Shown: in pieces, positions 9,310 through 18,300 of the stretch | Numbering within the stretch: the first letter of the stretch is position 1 | Layout of the letters: the number at the start of each line of letters is the position of its first letter | Assembly: GCA_964531455.1 (NCBI GenBank) | Contig: CAZHFZ010000014.1 | Span: forward strand, 5,009-69,008 | Length of the DNA: 64,000 nt | Source of the DNA: Ga0077527 sp964531455 | GTDB lineage: Bacteria; Pseudomonadota; Gammaproteobacteria; Burkholderiales; SG8-41 | Reading direction: 5' to 3' | Translations under genes and position numbers: made by a program | Notes under the pieces: model-generated | The model's database searches: none | The model's input: the letters and a program-made list of their open reading frames with translations, nothing else | What the model was told of the DNA's origin: nothing

Positions 9310-10260
9310 TTACTTCATGCTTTTGCTGATCAACTGCCGCAGCGCAATGCGCTCGCCATTGCGGCTGATCAGTTTGCGGCGGATTGCACACTGCTTGCGT
9401 AGTGCCGGCAGCAGGGCCGGATCAGTTTCAAGCCGGTGCAGCAGTTTGGCCAAAGCCCGTGCGTTGCCGACCGGGTAATAGCCGCGGTAGTCCTTTCCGA
9501 GCATTCCCACATTGCCGGAGATACGTGAGGCGATCACCGGTACGCGTGCCATCAGCGCCTCGCTGACCACATTGGCACCGCCTTCCATCTTTGAACTGAT
9601 CAGCATTGCGCGACCGCGGGCAAGAGTCGCCAGTGCGGCGACACGAGGCAGTTCTCCCAGCCAGAAAAAACGCGGTTCGTGTTTCATCCAGCGCTGGGCC
9701 TCGTGAGCCAGTGCGGGTTCGCGGGCGCCGCCGATTTGGGTGATCCGGATACGGCTCTTTTCCGGAAGATGCGAAAGAGCCGCTGCGCCGCAGAACGGAT
9801 CTTTTTCCTCTCGCAGATGACCGCTGATGATGATTTCAAAGGAGGAACGAACAGGTTCTTGTTTTGGGATTGCTTCACAGGACTGGTAGATCACCTGCGT
9901 CTTGCGGCGTAGTCGGGGCGCCAGTTCGCGCAACCCCATATCCTGCAACACGATCATCCGCGTGGCCAGTTCCATTGATTCCTGGGCGTTTGCATCCTGT
10001 CGAATATCGCGATAAAGATCCGTGCCGGTCAGTGCGAGGATCAGCGGACGATCAGGATGGCGCTCGGCAAATCGAACAACTGAATCATGGCTGCGTCGCG
10101 CATGCAGTGCCAGCAACAGATCAGCGCTGCGTCCATTCCAGCGTTCCTGTACCTGAACCTGATGACCAAGTTCACGCAGCAGTTCGGCCCAGCGCACGGC
10201 GGTATTGCGGTTGCCGTATCGCGATGTCGCGGCGGCTGGGGTGATCAATGCGATTTTCAT
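9310..10260 (-). CDS. senB: Selenosugar synthase SenB (TIGR04348-type glycosyltransferase)
   Basis: In the selenoneine pathway described in Variovorax, SenB joins selenophosphate to a UDP-sugar to make a 1-seleno-sugar that feeds SenA. The frame is open to 10404, but the Met at 10260 begins the family's N terminus, MKIALITPAAATSRYGNRNT, giving 316 residues with a GT-B fold. Other matching stretches are LLALHARRS, LILALTGTDLYRDI, VIYQS and the donor-site region KMEGGANVVSEALMARVPVIASRISGN. It is divergent from senA with 59 bases between. No senC (selD-like) gene lies beside it. The assignment rests on sequence style plus the senA neighbour; a plain glycosyltransferase is the alternative. Confidence 0.8.
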   Translation of the reverse strand: MKIALITPAAATSRYGNRNTAVRWAELLRELGHQVQVQERWNGRSADLLLALHARRSHDSVVRFAERHPDRPLILALTGTDLYRDIRQDANAQESMELATRMIVLQDMGLRELAPRLRRKTQVIYQSCEAIPKQEPVRSSFEIIISGHLREEKDPFCGAAALSHLPEKSRIRITQIGGAREPALAHEAQRWMKHEPRFFWLGELPRVAALATLARGRAMLISSKMEGGANVVSEALMARVPVIASRISGNVGMLGKDYRGYYPVGNARALAKLLHRLETDPALLPALRKQCAIRRKLISRNGERIALRQLISKSMK

Positions 10261-10319
10261 TGGACTCGGTATCCGGCTACACTTCGGCCGACTATAACAA
10301 AGTCGAAGACTGATTTCCG
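10261..10319. promoter_or_regulatory. Divergent promoter region between senB and senA
   Basis: The 59 bases hold overlapping -10-like hexamers on both strands: TATAAC at 10293-10298 reading toward senA and TATAGT (complement of 10291-10296) reading toward senB. I see no convincing -35 hexamers. The overlap suggests that transcription of the two genes is coordinated or competing. This is read by eye only. Confidence 0.4.
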
Positions 10320-11597
10320 ATGACTGCAGTTGCATCCGCTCACGACATGTCTCCGCACGCACTGCTCGCAGCAGCGCGAGCCCGCACTCTGATGCTGGCT
10401 TCAATGCTTGAAGCAGGGCAGTGGCTGGGCCCCAAGCTCGATATCGTCAATCCGCCGTTGTGGGAGCTGGGCCATTTGGGCTGGTTTGAAGAGCACTGGT
10501 GCCTGCGTTACGGACATGCAGGCAAGGCCAGCATGCGTGCCGGCGCCGATTCGCTTTACGACTCGGCAAGGGTGCCGCATTCAAGGCGGTGGATGTTGCC
10601 GCTGCCAGATCCCGAAGAAACCCAGCGTTATCTGTCAGCAGTTCGTGATTCGGTCGTTCAACGTCTGCAACATGATCCTGCACTGGACTACTTCGCCCGG
10701 CTCTGTGCATTTCATGAGGAAATGCACTGTGAGGCATGGACCTACACGCGCCAGACGCTGGGTTATGAAGCACCGCAAGCACTTCAATCCGGGACCGCCG
10801 GCACAGCATGGCCAGGCGATGTTGACATTGAGGGCGGCCGCTTCAGCCTGGGTGCAGTTAACGATGGTCGTTTCTTATTTGATAATGAAAAGACAGCGCA
10901 CGTGGTCGAGGTGCGGCCATTCCGTATGGCGCGGGCACCGGTCACCAACGGCGCTTTTGCTGAATTCGTCGAAGCGCGGGGTTACAGCACCCGGAAATGG
11001 TGGAGCGACGACGGCTGGAAGTGGCGCAATCGAAAAGCGGCGGAAGCGCCACTGTACTGGCAAAGCACCGGCGCCGGCTGGAAGCGGCGTCGCTTTGATC
11101 GCATAGAGCCTTTGCCGGAACATGAACCGGTGATACACGTGAGTTGGTATGAGGCAGATGCGTGGTGCCGATGGGCGGGGCGACGGCTGCCGACAGAGGC
11201 CGAATGGGAGTTTGCTGCGGCAACGGCACCTGGAAGCTCTGCCAAGAAGCGTCGTTATCCCTGGGGCGACAATCTGCCTGATGCCGAAATGGCAAATCTT
11301 TATGGGGTTGCAGGCCAGTGTTTGCCGGTCAGTGCCTGTGCTGCGGGGGATAGCGCCTGGGGCGTGCGGCAAATGATCGGCAACGTCTGGGAATGGACGG
11401 CCGACTGGTTTCAACCCTATCCGGGATTTGTGCGTGATCCTTATGCCGAATATTCAGAGCCGTGGTTCGGCAATCACAAGGTGCTGCGCGGCGGCTGTCA
11501 TGCGACGCGTTCAACACTGATTCGCAATACCTGGCGCAATTTCTATACGCCGGGCCGAAATGATGTCTACGCCGGATTCCGGACCTGCGCCCAATGA
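10320..11597 (+). CDS. senA: Selenoneine synthase SenA (EgtB-like nonheme iron enzyme)
   Basis: SenA is an EgtB/OvoA homologue that forms the C-Se bond between hercynine and the seleno-sugar made by SenB. The 425 residues hold an N-terminal DinB-like helical domain and a C-terminal FGE-sulfatase domain. Candidate iron ligands are His52 (in ELGHLGWFEEHW) and His132/His136 (in HEEMHCE), the HxxxH pattern known from EgtB. The FGE part shows RLPTEAEWEFAA, IGNVWEWTADWF and LRGGCHATR. The divergent senB next door favours selenoneine over ergothioneine. No hercynine-forming egtD is in the window, so hercynine must come from elsewhere. The start ATG is at 10320; the stop overlaps the methyltransferase start. 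Confidence 0.8.
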   Translation: MTAVASAHDMSPHALLAAARARTLMLASMLEAGQWLGPKLDIVNPPLWELGHLGWFEEHWCLRYGHAGKASMRAGADSLYDSARVPHSRRWMLPLPDPEETQRYLSAVRDSVVQRLQHDPALDYFARLCAFHEEMHCEAWTYTRQTLGYEAPQALQSGTAGTAWPGDVDIEGGRFSLGAVNDGRFLFDNEKTAHVVEVRPFRMARAPVTNGAFAEFVEARGYSTRKWWSDDGWKWRNRKAAEAPLYWQSTGAGWKRRRFDRIEPLPEHEPVIHVSWYEADAWCRWAGRRLPTEAEWEFAAATAPGSSAKKRRYPWGDNLPDAEMANLYGVAGQCLPVSACAAGDSAWGVRQMIGNVWEWTADWFQPYPGFVRDPYAEYSEPWFGNHKVLRGGCHATRSTLIRNTWRNFYTPGRNDVYAGFRTCAQ

Positions 11598-12373
11598 AAA
11601 CCATCACGTCGAATGAAAACCCGCGTTTTCGCGCCCTGTTGAAGCTGGCGCAATCAGCCCGTGAACGCCGTACCTCGGGCCTTTCATTGCTGGACGGCGT
11701 GCATCTGGTGGCCGCTTATCGTGATCACATTGGCCAACCGGCGGAAATAGCGCTGAGTCCCGGGGGGCTGGAAAATGCGGAAGTCACTGAACTGCTGGCG
11801 AGCATGCCCGGCATCGACGCGGTGGTGTATGCCGATGCGCTGTTCCGGCAATTGTCGTCAGTCGCAACGCCGACAGGGGTTATCGGCATTGTCCCGACGC
11901 CACGTGTGGTGCAACCGGAGACGTTGTCCGGCCCCAGCGTCTGGCTGGAGGACATCCAGGACCCTGGCAATGTCGGATCTATTTTGCGTTCAGCTGCAGC
12001 TGCCGGTATTCCAACTGTCTGTTTGTCCCGGCATTCGGTCCATGCCTGGTCGCCCAGAGTGCTGCGTGCAGGTATGGGTGCGCATTTTGCACTGCGCATC
12101 ATCGAAGGTACCGACTTCAACACACTTGCGGACGTGTACGCAGGACGCATTCTGGCGACCAGCGTGACGGAGGGCACTGCGGTTTTTGAGGTGGATCTGT
12201 CGGGTGATGTGGCGCTGTTGTTCGGAAATGAAGGCGCGGGGTTGACCCCGGCGTTGTTGGCCCGGGCGCACCAGACGGTGCATATACCGATGCCGGGAAA
12301 AACAGAATCGCTGAATGTGGGCGCTGCTGCCGCCGTTTGCCTGTTCGAGCGCGTGCGCCAGCAGCGTCAGTAG
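11594..12373 (+). CDS. TrmH/SpoU-family RNA 2'-O-methyltransferase
   Basis: SPOUT-class enzyme that methylates a ribose 2'-OH of rRNA or tRNA using S-adenosylmethionine. It has 259 residues. An N-terminal RNA-binding SpoU_sub_bind-like part (about 1-95) precedes the knotted catalytic domain. The three motifs are clear: motif 1 DIQDPGNVGSILRSA, motif 2 LLFGNEGAGL and motif 3 IPMPGKTESLNVGAAAAV. The target nucleotide cannot be told from sequence. The ATG overlaps the senA stop (ATGA), so it is probably co-transcribed with senA. Its end overlaps the convergent ppsR end by seven bases. Confidence 0.9.
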   Translation: MKTITSNENPRFRALLKLAQSARERRTSGLSLLDGVHLVAAYRDHIGQPAEIALSPGGLENAEVTELLASMPGIDAVVYADALFRQLSSVATPTGVIGIVPTPRVVQPETLSGPSVWLEDIQDPGNVGSILRSAAAAGIPTVCLSRHSVHAWSPRVLRAGMGAHFALRIIEGTDFNTLADVYAGRILATSVTEGTAVFEVDLSGDVALLFGNEGAGLTPALLARAHQTVHIPMPGKTESLNVGAAAAVCLFERVRQQRQ

Positions 12374-13191
12374 ATCCGCCGCTCCAGTTTTGCTTCCTGC
12401 AGGATCGTGGTGGCCAGTTCCTCAACCGATTTGCTGGTGGCGTCGAGATAGGGTATGCCTTCCTGGCGCATCAGCGCCTCGGCTTCGCGGATTTCAAATT
12501 CACAGTTTGCGAGAGTTGCGTATTTGCTCCCGGGCCGGCGTTCATTGCGGATCTGCTGCAGCCTTGCCGGGCGTATGGTCAGGCCGTAGAGCCGTGAGCG
12601 CAGCGACTTGATCTGCGCCGGCAACTGCATGGTGCTGAAATCCTCGGGAATTAAAGGATAGTTGGCTGCACGTATGCCGAATTGCATCGCCAAATACAGG
12701 CAAGTCGGCGTTTTACCGCAGCGGGATACCCCGACAAGGATGATGTCGGCTTCGGTCAGTTCCCGCTTGGAAACGCCGTCGTCGTGAGACAGGGCGTAAT
12801 TCACTGCCTCAATACGGTGGTGGTAGTTAACAAAATCATCAGTGCTGTGGGAGCGGCCAACAGCGTGCGTGGCTTTCACGCCCAGTTCCCGTTCCAGTGG
12901 TTCTATGAAAATCTCAAAGGAATCAAGGAATAAGGCATTCGCCTTGGCAACAATACCGGCAATTTCGGTGCTGACCAGCGTGCTGATGACAATGGGACGA
13001 ACACCGTCGGTAACAGCTGCAGTATTGATCTGGCGGACAAAATTATGGGCCTTTTCAACCGAATCGATGAAAGGGACGGTGATCTCCTTTAGCCGGACGC
13101 CGTCAAACTGGGTCAGCAGGCTGTGACCGAGCATTTCGGCCGTAATACCGGTTCGATCGGAAACAAAAAATGCCGTGCGTTGTGAGTTCAT
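12367..13191 (-). CDS. ppsR: PEP synthase regulatory protein PpsR (bifunctional kinase/pyrophosphorylase)
   Basis: DUF299-family enzyme that inactivates PEP synthase by ADP-dependent phosphorylation of a threonine and reactivates it by Pi-dependent dephosphorylation. The frame is open to 13296, but the Met at 13191 (MNSQRTAFFVSDRTGITAE) is the family N terminus, giving 274 residues. The P-loop-like motif GVSRCGKTPTCLYLA is near residue 150. It is divergent from its target gene ppsA, only 68 bases away, which supports the specific role. Confidence 0.95.
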   Translation of the reverse strand: MNSQRTAFFVSDRTGITAEMLGHSLLTQFDGVRLKEITVPFIDSVEKAHNFVRQINTAAVTDGVRPIVISTLVSTEIAGIVAKANALFLDSFEIFIEPLERELGVKATHAVGRSHSTDDFVNYHHRIEAVNYALSHDDGVSKRELTEADIILVGVSRCGKTPTCLYLAMQFGIRAANYPLIPEDFSTMQLPAQIKSLRSRLYGLTIRPARLQQIRNERRPGSKYATLANCEFEIREAEALMRQEGIPYLDATSKSVEELATTILQEAKLERRIY

Positions 13192-13259
13192 ACTCGGAAC
13201 CGGTGTGAGGATTCGGTAAAATATCCCCTTTTGATGCTGCTTACAATCAAGGACACGGT

Positions 13260-15644
13260 ATGAGCAGGCAAGAACTGGTCGTTGATCTCGGCGCACTGCG
13301 CATGAGTGACGTGGGTCGGGTAGGTGGCAAAAATGCTTCTCTGGGCGAGATGATCAGCCAATTGGCCAGCGCCGGCGTTAGGGTGCCCGGTGGATTTGCC
13401 ACCACCTCGGATGCCTACCGGCTGTTTCTTGGGTACAACGGGCTCGCCGAAAAAATCTCCAAACGACTCTCCGGCCTCAATGCTGATGATGTCAGCGCGC
13501 TGACGTCCTCAGGTCGCGAGATTCGCGACTGGATCATTGCGCAGCCGTTCAGCCCCGATTTTCGCAAAGCGATTGAAGGTGCTTATGACGGATTGATCAA
13601 GGACTCGGGGCCCGATGTGTCCTTCGCCGTCCGTTCGTCGGCTACGGCTGAAGACCTCCCGGATGCCTCATTTGCAGGGCAGCAGGAGACCTATCTCAAC
13701 GTACACGGTTTAGACAACCTGCTCGAAGCCATCAAGCACGTCTTTGCATCGCTGTACAACGACCGGGCCATTTCCTACCGCGTGCATAAAGGCTTTACAC
13801 ACGACGAAGTGGCTTTGTCCGCTGCAGTTCAACGCATGGTACGCAGTGACAAGGGCTCCAGCGGCGTGATGTTCACGCTCGATACCGAGTCCGGTTTTGA
13901 TCAGGTGGTTTTCATCACATCTGCTTACGGACTGGGTGAAACGGTGGTTCAGGGGCAAGTCAACCCCGACGAGTTTTATGTCTACAAGCGCGGGCTGAAA
14001 GAAGGCAAAAGTGCAATTCTCCGCCGGGGTCTGGGTTCCAAGGCCTTGCGGATGATTTTTACCGAAAACCGCCAGGCCGGAAAATCGGTGCAGACCATTG
14101 ATGTCCCGGAGGCTGAGCGCAGAAAATTTTCGATTTCCGATGACGAAGTCAATGAACTTGCACGCTACGCGATGATTATCGAGGCGCATTATCAGCGCCC
14201 GATGGACATCGAATGGGGCAAGGACGGCGACGACGGCAAGATTTACATCCTGCAGGCACGCCCGGAAACGGTGAAGGCCAGCGAGAAAGTGGATACGCTG
14301 CGCCGCTATCGCCTGAAAGAGCGCTCCGAAGTGCTGACCACAGGCCGGGCCATCGGTCAGCGGATCGGCTGCGGACCGGTGCGTCTGATCAAGAGCGCCA
14401 AGGAGATGGACAGCGTCAAGGACGGCGATGTGCTGGTTACCGACATGACCGATCCCGATTGGGAGCCGGTGATGAAGCGCGCGGCCGCCATTGTCACCAA
14501 TCGCGGCGGGCGTACCTGCCATGCTGCAATCATCGCGCGCGAGTTGGGAATTCCAGCCGTGGTCGGCTGTGGCGATGCCACCGACTTGCTGAAAGATGGC
14601 AAGTTGGTAACCGTATCCTGCGCTGAAGGGGACACCGGTTTTGTCTACCGCGGTGAGCTGCAGACGGAAATCATCGACCTTTCACTGTCGAGCATGCCGA
14701 AGTCGCCGGTCAAGATCACGATGAACGTCGGCAATCCGGAGCTGGCGTTTGAATTTCAGCGCCTCCCGAACGAAGGGGTCGGACTGGCCCGGCTGGAGTT
14801 CATCATTGCGCGGATGATCGGCGTGCACCCGAAGGCAGTCCTGGCATACCCCGATCTGAGCGCTGATCTGAAGCTGGCCGTCGAGGAACATAGCGCCGGT
14901 TACGCCGACCCGGTGAGCTTTTATGTCGACAAACTAACCGAGGGTGTGGCGACGCTGGGCGCAGCGTTCTGGCCGAAGCCGGTGATTGTCCGTTTGTCAG
15001 ACTTCAAGTCGAATGAATATTCAAGCCTCACCGGCGGCTCCCGCTACGAGCCGCATGAGGAGAATCCGATGCTCGGGTTCCGTGGCGCATCGCGTTATAT
15101 CGCTGCGTCATTCCGCGATTGCTTCGAGCTTGAGTGTCGCGCGATGAAGAAGGTCCGCGACGACATGGGGCTGACCAACGTCGAGATCATGGTGCCTTTC
15201 GTGCGCACGATTGCCGAAGGCAAAAAGGTCATCGAACTGCTGGCTGAAAACGGCCTTGAGCGGGGTAAGAACGGCCTGCGCATCATCATGATGTGCGAGA
15301 TCCCGTCCAATGCCATCCTTGCCGATCAGTTTCTTGAAATGTTTGACGGATTCTCGATCGGCTCCAATGACATGACGCAGATGACGCTGGCACTGGACCG
15401 GGACTCGGGCATCATTGCCGACGCCTTTGACGAGCGTGATCCCGCGGTCAAACACATGCTCCATCTGGCCATTTCAGCGTGCCGCAAGGCTAACAAGTAT
15501 GTCGGTATTTGCGGGCAGGGACCCTCGGATCATCCTGATCTTGCGGAATGGCTGGTCAAGGAAGGGATCGAGAGCCTTTCACTGAACCCGGACACTGTTG
15601 TTGAAACATGGCTGTATCTGGCACGGGGCGGCAAGCCCGGTTGA
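13260..15644 (+). CDS. ppsA: Phosphoenolpyruvate synthase
   Basis: Converts pyruvate, ATP and water to PEP, AMP and Pi for gluconeogenesis. The 794 residues match the family: an N-terminal ATP-grasp domain (about 1-340), a central swivelling domain with the phospho-His motif GGRTCHAAIIARELGIPAV, and a C-terminal PEP/pyruvate TIM barrel with GSNDMTQ and the CGQGPSD region holding the active-site Cys. The phosphorylation site used by PpsR lies just before the catalytic His (GRTCH). A TAAAAT at 13217-13222 in the 68-base divergent spacer is a possible -10 element, without a good -35. Confidence 0.95.
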   Translation: MSRQELVVDLGALRMSDVGRVGGKNASLGEMISQLASAGVRVPGGFATTSDAYRLFLGYNGLAEKISKRLSGLNADDVSALTSSGREIRDWIIAQPFSPDFRKAIEGAYDGLIKDSGPDVSFAVRSSATAEDLPDASFAGQQETYLNVHGLDNLLEAIKHVFASLYNDRAISYRVHKGFTHDEVALSAAVQRMVRSDKGSSGVMFTLDTESGFDQVVFITSAYGLGETVVQGQVNPDEFYVYKRGLKEGKSAILRRGLGSKALRMIFTENRQAGKSVQTIDVPEAERRKFSISDDEVNELARYAMIIEAHYQRPMDIEWGKDGDDGKIYILQARPETVKASEKVDTLRRYRLKERSEVLTTGRAIGQRIGCGPVRLIKSAKEMDSVKDGDVLVTDMTDPDWEPVMKRAAAIVTNRGGRTCHAAIIARELGIPAVVGCGDATDLLKDGKLVTVSCAEGDTGFVYRGELQTEIIDLSLSSMPKSPVKITMNVGNPELAFEFQRLPNEGVGLARLEFIIARMIGVHPKAVLAYPDLSADLKLAVEEHSAGYADPVSFYVDKLTEGVATLGAAFWPKPVIVRLSDFKSNEYSSLTGGSRYEPHEENPMLGFRGASRYIAASFRDCFELECRAMKKVRDDMGLTNVEIMVPFVRTIAEGKKVIELLAENGLERGKNGLRIIMMCEIPSNAILADQFLEMFDGFSIGSNDMTQMTLALDRDSGIIADAFDERDPAVKHMLHLAISACRKANKYVGICGQGPSDHPDLAEWLVKEGIESLSLNPDTVVETWLYLARGGKPG

Positions 15645-15654
15645 TGTTTCGGGT

Positions 15655-15683
15655 TTGGCCGGCGGCTGGATTTGCGATAAAAT
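15655..15683 (+). promoter_or_regulatory. Sigma-70-type promoter for pyrG
   Basis: TTGGCC (15655-15660) and TAAAAT (15678-15683) are separated by 17 bases, placing the transcription start near 15690 and leaving a short leader before the pyrG ATG at 15707. It sits in the 62-base gap after ppsA. Read by eye. Confidence 0.6.
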
Positions 15684-15706
15684 GAGAAAACGTTGGCTTA
15701 TAAGAG

Positions 15707-17383
15707 ATGACTAAATATATCTTTGTCACTGGTGGTGTTGTTTCCTCCCTGGGCAAAGGTATCGCTGCCGCGTCCCTCGCCGCAATCCTCGAGTCCCGGG
15801 GCATCAAGGTCTCGATGCTCAAACTGGATCCCTACATCAATGTGGATCCGGGCACGATGAGTCCCTTCCAGCACGGCGAAGTGTTTGTCACTGAAGACGG
15901 TGCCGAAACCGACCTCGACCTAGGCCACTACGAGCGCTTTATCGACGCCCGCATGGGCAAGCGCAACAACTTCACGACAGGCCAAATTTACGAGAGCGTC
16001 ATCAAGAAGGAGCGCCGCGGTGATTATCTCGGCGGCACCGTGCAGGTCATTCCGCACATCACTGACGAAATCAAGCTGTTCATCAAACGTGGAGCCGACG
16101 GTGCGGAGATTGCGCTGATCGAAGTCGGTGGCACCGTCGGTGACATCGAGTCGTTGCCGTTTCTTGAGGCCATTCGCCAGATGGGTATTGAAGAGGGGCG
16201 GGATAACGCCTGCTTCATACACCTGACGCTGGTGCCGTATATCGCTTCCGCCGGTGAAATCAAAACCAAGCCGACGCAACACTCGGTCAAGGAATTGCGC
16301 GAGATCGGTATTCAGCCTGATGTCCTGTTGTGCCGTGCCGATCGGACGCTCCCAGAAGGCGAGCGTAAAAAAATCGCGCTGTTTACCAATGTTAGCGTTG
16401 ACGCCGTGATTTCTGCGGTTGATACCGACAGCATTTACAAAATTCCTGGCATGCTCCACGAGCAACGCCTCGACGACATCGTCTGCGCAAAATTGAACAT
16501 CAATCCGCCTCCTGCAAATCTGGCGAGCTGGGAGCGCGTGGTTACAGCACTGGCGAACCCGACGCATGAGATCAAAATCGCGTTGGTGGGCAAATATGTC
16601 GATCTGACAGAATCCTACAAATCACTGTCGGAGGCGCTGATTCATGCTGGCGCGCATACCGGTGCGCGTATCCACATCAATTATGTCGACTCTGAAAACA
16701 TAGAAAAGAACGGTACTGACTGTCTGGATGCTATGGATGCCATTCTGGTGCCCGGCGGTTTCGGTAAGCGGGGTGTGGAAGGCAAAATCAAGGCCATTCG
16801 CTACGCCCGTGAAAAGGGTGTGCCGTACCTGGGTATCTGCCTGGGCATGCAATTGGCTGTCATCGAATATGCCCGTGACATTGTCGGGCTCGGTGGCGCG
16901 CACAGTACCGAGTTCGATCCTGAGACTCCGCACCCGGTTGTGGCGCTGATTACCGAATGGCAGGACCGGGACGGCCGCGTCGAACGCCGTGATTCTTCGT
17001 CTGATCTGGGCGGAACCATGCGTCTGGGTGGCCAGGAGTGCGAACTGAAGACGGGGTCACTGGCACGCGCCATCTACGGCGCGGAGCGCATTGTTGAGCG
17101 TCATCGCCATCGTTACGAGGTCAACAACCATTATCTGCAACGTTTGCAGGATGGCGGACTCGTTGTCAGCGGCCGTTCAATGACTGGTGACCTGTGCGAG
17201 ATGGTTGAAATTCCCGGCCACCCCTGGTTCGTTGGTGTGCAGTTCCATCCTGAATTCACCTCCACGCCGCGCGGCGGGCATCCGCTGTTCAAGTCTTTTG
17301 TTGAGGCAGCGCTGAAACACGCAGCTGCCCAGCAACCGGTAGCACCTGACACGCGTCCGGTAGCTGCAGCCGCCGGGCGTTGA
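15707..17383 (+). CDS. pyrG: CTP synthase
   Basis: Makes CTP from UTP with glutamine or ammonia as nitrogen donor. It has 558 residues. The N-terminal amidoligase domain (about 1-270) starts with TKYIFVTGGVVSSLGKGI and includes the HYERF and GGTVGDIES motifs. The C-terminal class I glutaminase (about 290-535) has PGGFGKRG, the nucleophile loop LGICLGMQLAVIE and the GVQFHPEFTS triad end. An Ala/Pro-rich tail ends the protein. It heads the pyrG-kdsA-eno-ftsB string common in betaproteobacteria. Confidence 0.97.
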   Translation: MTKYIFVTGGVVSSLGKGIAAASLAAILESRGIKVSMLKLDPYINVDPGTMSPFQHGEVFVTEDGAETDLDLGHYERFIDARMGKRNNFTTGQIYESVIKKERRGDYLGGTVQVIPHITDEIKLFIKRGADGAEIALIEVGGTVGDIESLPFLEAIRQMGIEEGRDNACFIHLTLVPYIASAGEIKTKPTQHSVKELREIGIQPDVLLCRADRTLPEGERKKIALFTNVSVDAVISAVDTDSIYKIPGMLHEQRLDDIVCAKLNINPPPANLASWERVVTALANPTHEIKIALVGKYVDLTESYKSLSEALIHAGAHTGARIHINYVDSENIEKNGTDCLDAMDAILVPGGFGKRGVEGKIKAIRYAREKGVPYLGICLGMQLAVIEYARDIVGLGGAHSTEFDPETPHPVVALITEWQDRDGRVERRDSSSDLGGTMRLGGQECELKTGSLARAIYGAERIVERHRHRYEVNNHYLQRLQDGGLVVSGRSMTGDLCEMVEIPGHPWFVGVQFHPEFTSTPRGGHPLFKSFVEAALKHAAAQQPVAPDTRPVAAAAGR

Positions 17384-17410
17384 GCGTCCCTCAATGAGAG
17401 CCGGAACCCG

Positions 17411-18247
17411 ATGAAACTCTGCGGATTCGAGATTGGTCTCGACAAGCCTATTTTCCTGATTGCCGGCCCTTGCGTGATCGAGTCACGCGAACTGGCCATG
17501 GACACGGCTGGTGAACTGAAAGCCATGTGCAGTGCAGTCGGGATCCCATTCATTTTCAAGTCGTCTTACGACAAGGCCAACCGCAGTTCTTCGAAATCGT
17601 TTCGCGGCCTTGGCATGGACAAGGGGCTGGAAATCCTGGCTGATGTACGCAAAACCATCGGCGTGCCGGTGTTGACTGACGTACACGCAATCGAAGAAAT
17701 CGCCCAGGTTGCAGCGGCGGTCGATGTCCTGCAGACCCCGGCATTCCTGTGCCGGCAGACCGATTTCATTACTGCGGTTGCTTCGGCCGGTAAACCCGTG
17801 AATATCAAGAAGGGTCAGTTTCTCGCCCCGGGTGACATGGTGAACGTGGTCGACAAGGCGCGCGCGGCGAGCGGCAAGGACAACATCATGGTCTGCGAGC
17901 GTGGTGCATCATTTGGCTACAACAATCTTGTTTCAGACATGCGGTCGCTGGCCATCATGCGCGGCACCGGATGTCCTGTGGTGTTCGATGCAACGCATTC
18001 GGTGCAACTGCCGGGCGGGCAGGGCACCAGCAGCGGAGGGCAAAGGGAATTTGTGCCGGTGCTGGCGCGTGCAGCAGTGGCCAGCGGTGTTTCCGGTCTG
18101 TTCATGGAGACGCATCCCAATCCCGAGAAGGCTATGTCCGACGGGCCGAATGCATGGCCGCTGAAACACATGAAGGCGCTGCTGATTACACTGGCAGCCA
18201 TTGACAGCCTGGTCAAGCGCGAAGGTTTTGCCGAAGACCGGCTTTAA
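17411..18247 (+). CDS. kdsA: 3-deoxy-8-phosphooctulonate (KDO-8-P) synthase
   Basis: Condenses arabinose 5-phosphate and PEP to KDO 8-phosphate for the LPS inner core. It has 278 residues in a class I DAHP-synthetase-like TIM barrel. Motifs seen are LIAGPCVIES, FKSSYDKANRSS, DVLQTPAFLCRQTDF, NIKKGQFLAPGDM and DATHSVQLPGGQG, with phosphate and PEP contacts, and the C-terminal METHPNPEKAMSDGPNAWPL. It lies 27 bases after pyrG. Confidence 0.97.
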   Translation: MKLCGFEIGLDKPIFLIAGPCVIESRELAMDTAGELKAMCSAVGIPFIFKSSYDKANRSSSKSFRGLGMDKGLEILADVRKTIGVPVLTDVHAIEEIAQVAAAVDVLQTPAFLCRQTDFITAVASAGKPVNIKKGQFLAPGDMVNVVDKARAASGKDNIMVCERGASFGYNNLVSDMRSLAIMRGTGCPVVFDATHSVQLPGGQGTSSGGQREFVPVLARAAVASGVSGLFMETHPNPEKAMSDGPNAWPLKHMKALLITLAAIDSLVKREGFAEDRL

Positions 18248-18300
18248 GCATCTGAACACTTTAATCATTAACCATTTGACTGAACCCATCAGGAACCAAG

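Noticed and set aside
12367..12373. Possible frameshift where the rRNA methyltransferase and ppsR ends overlap
   Set aside because: Both proteins end normally; a seven-base convergent overlap is ordinary.
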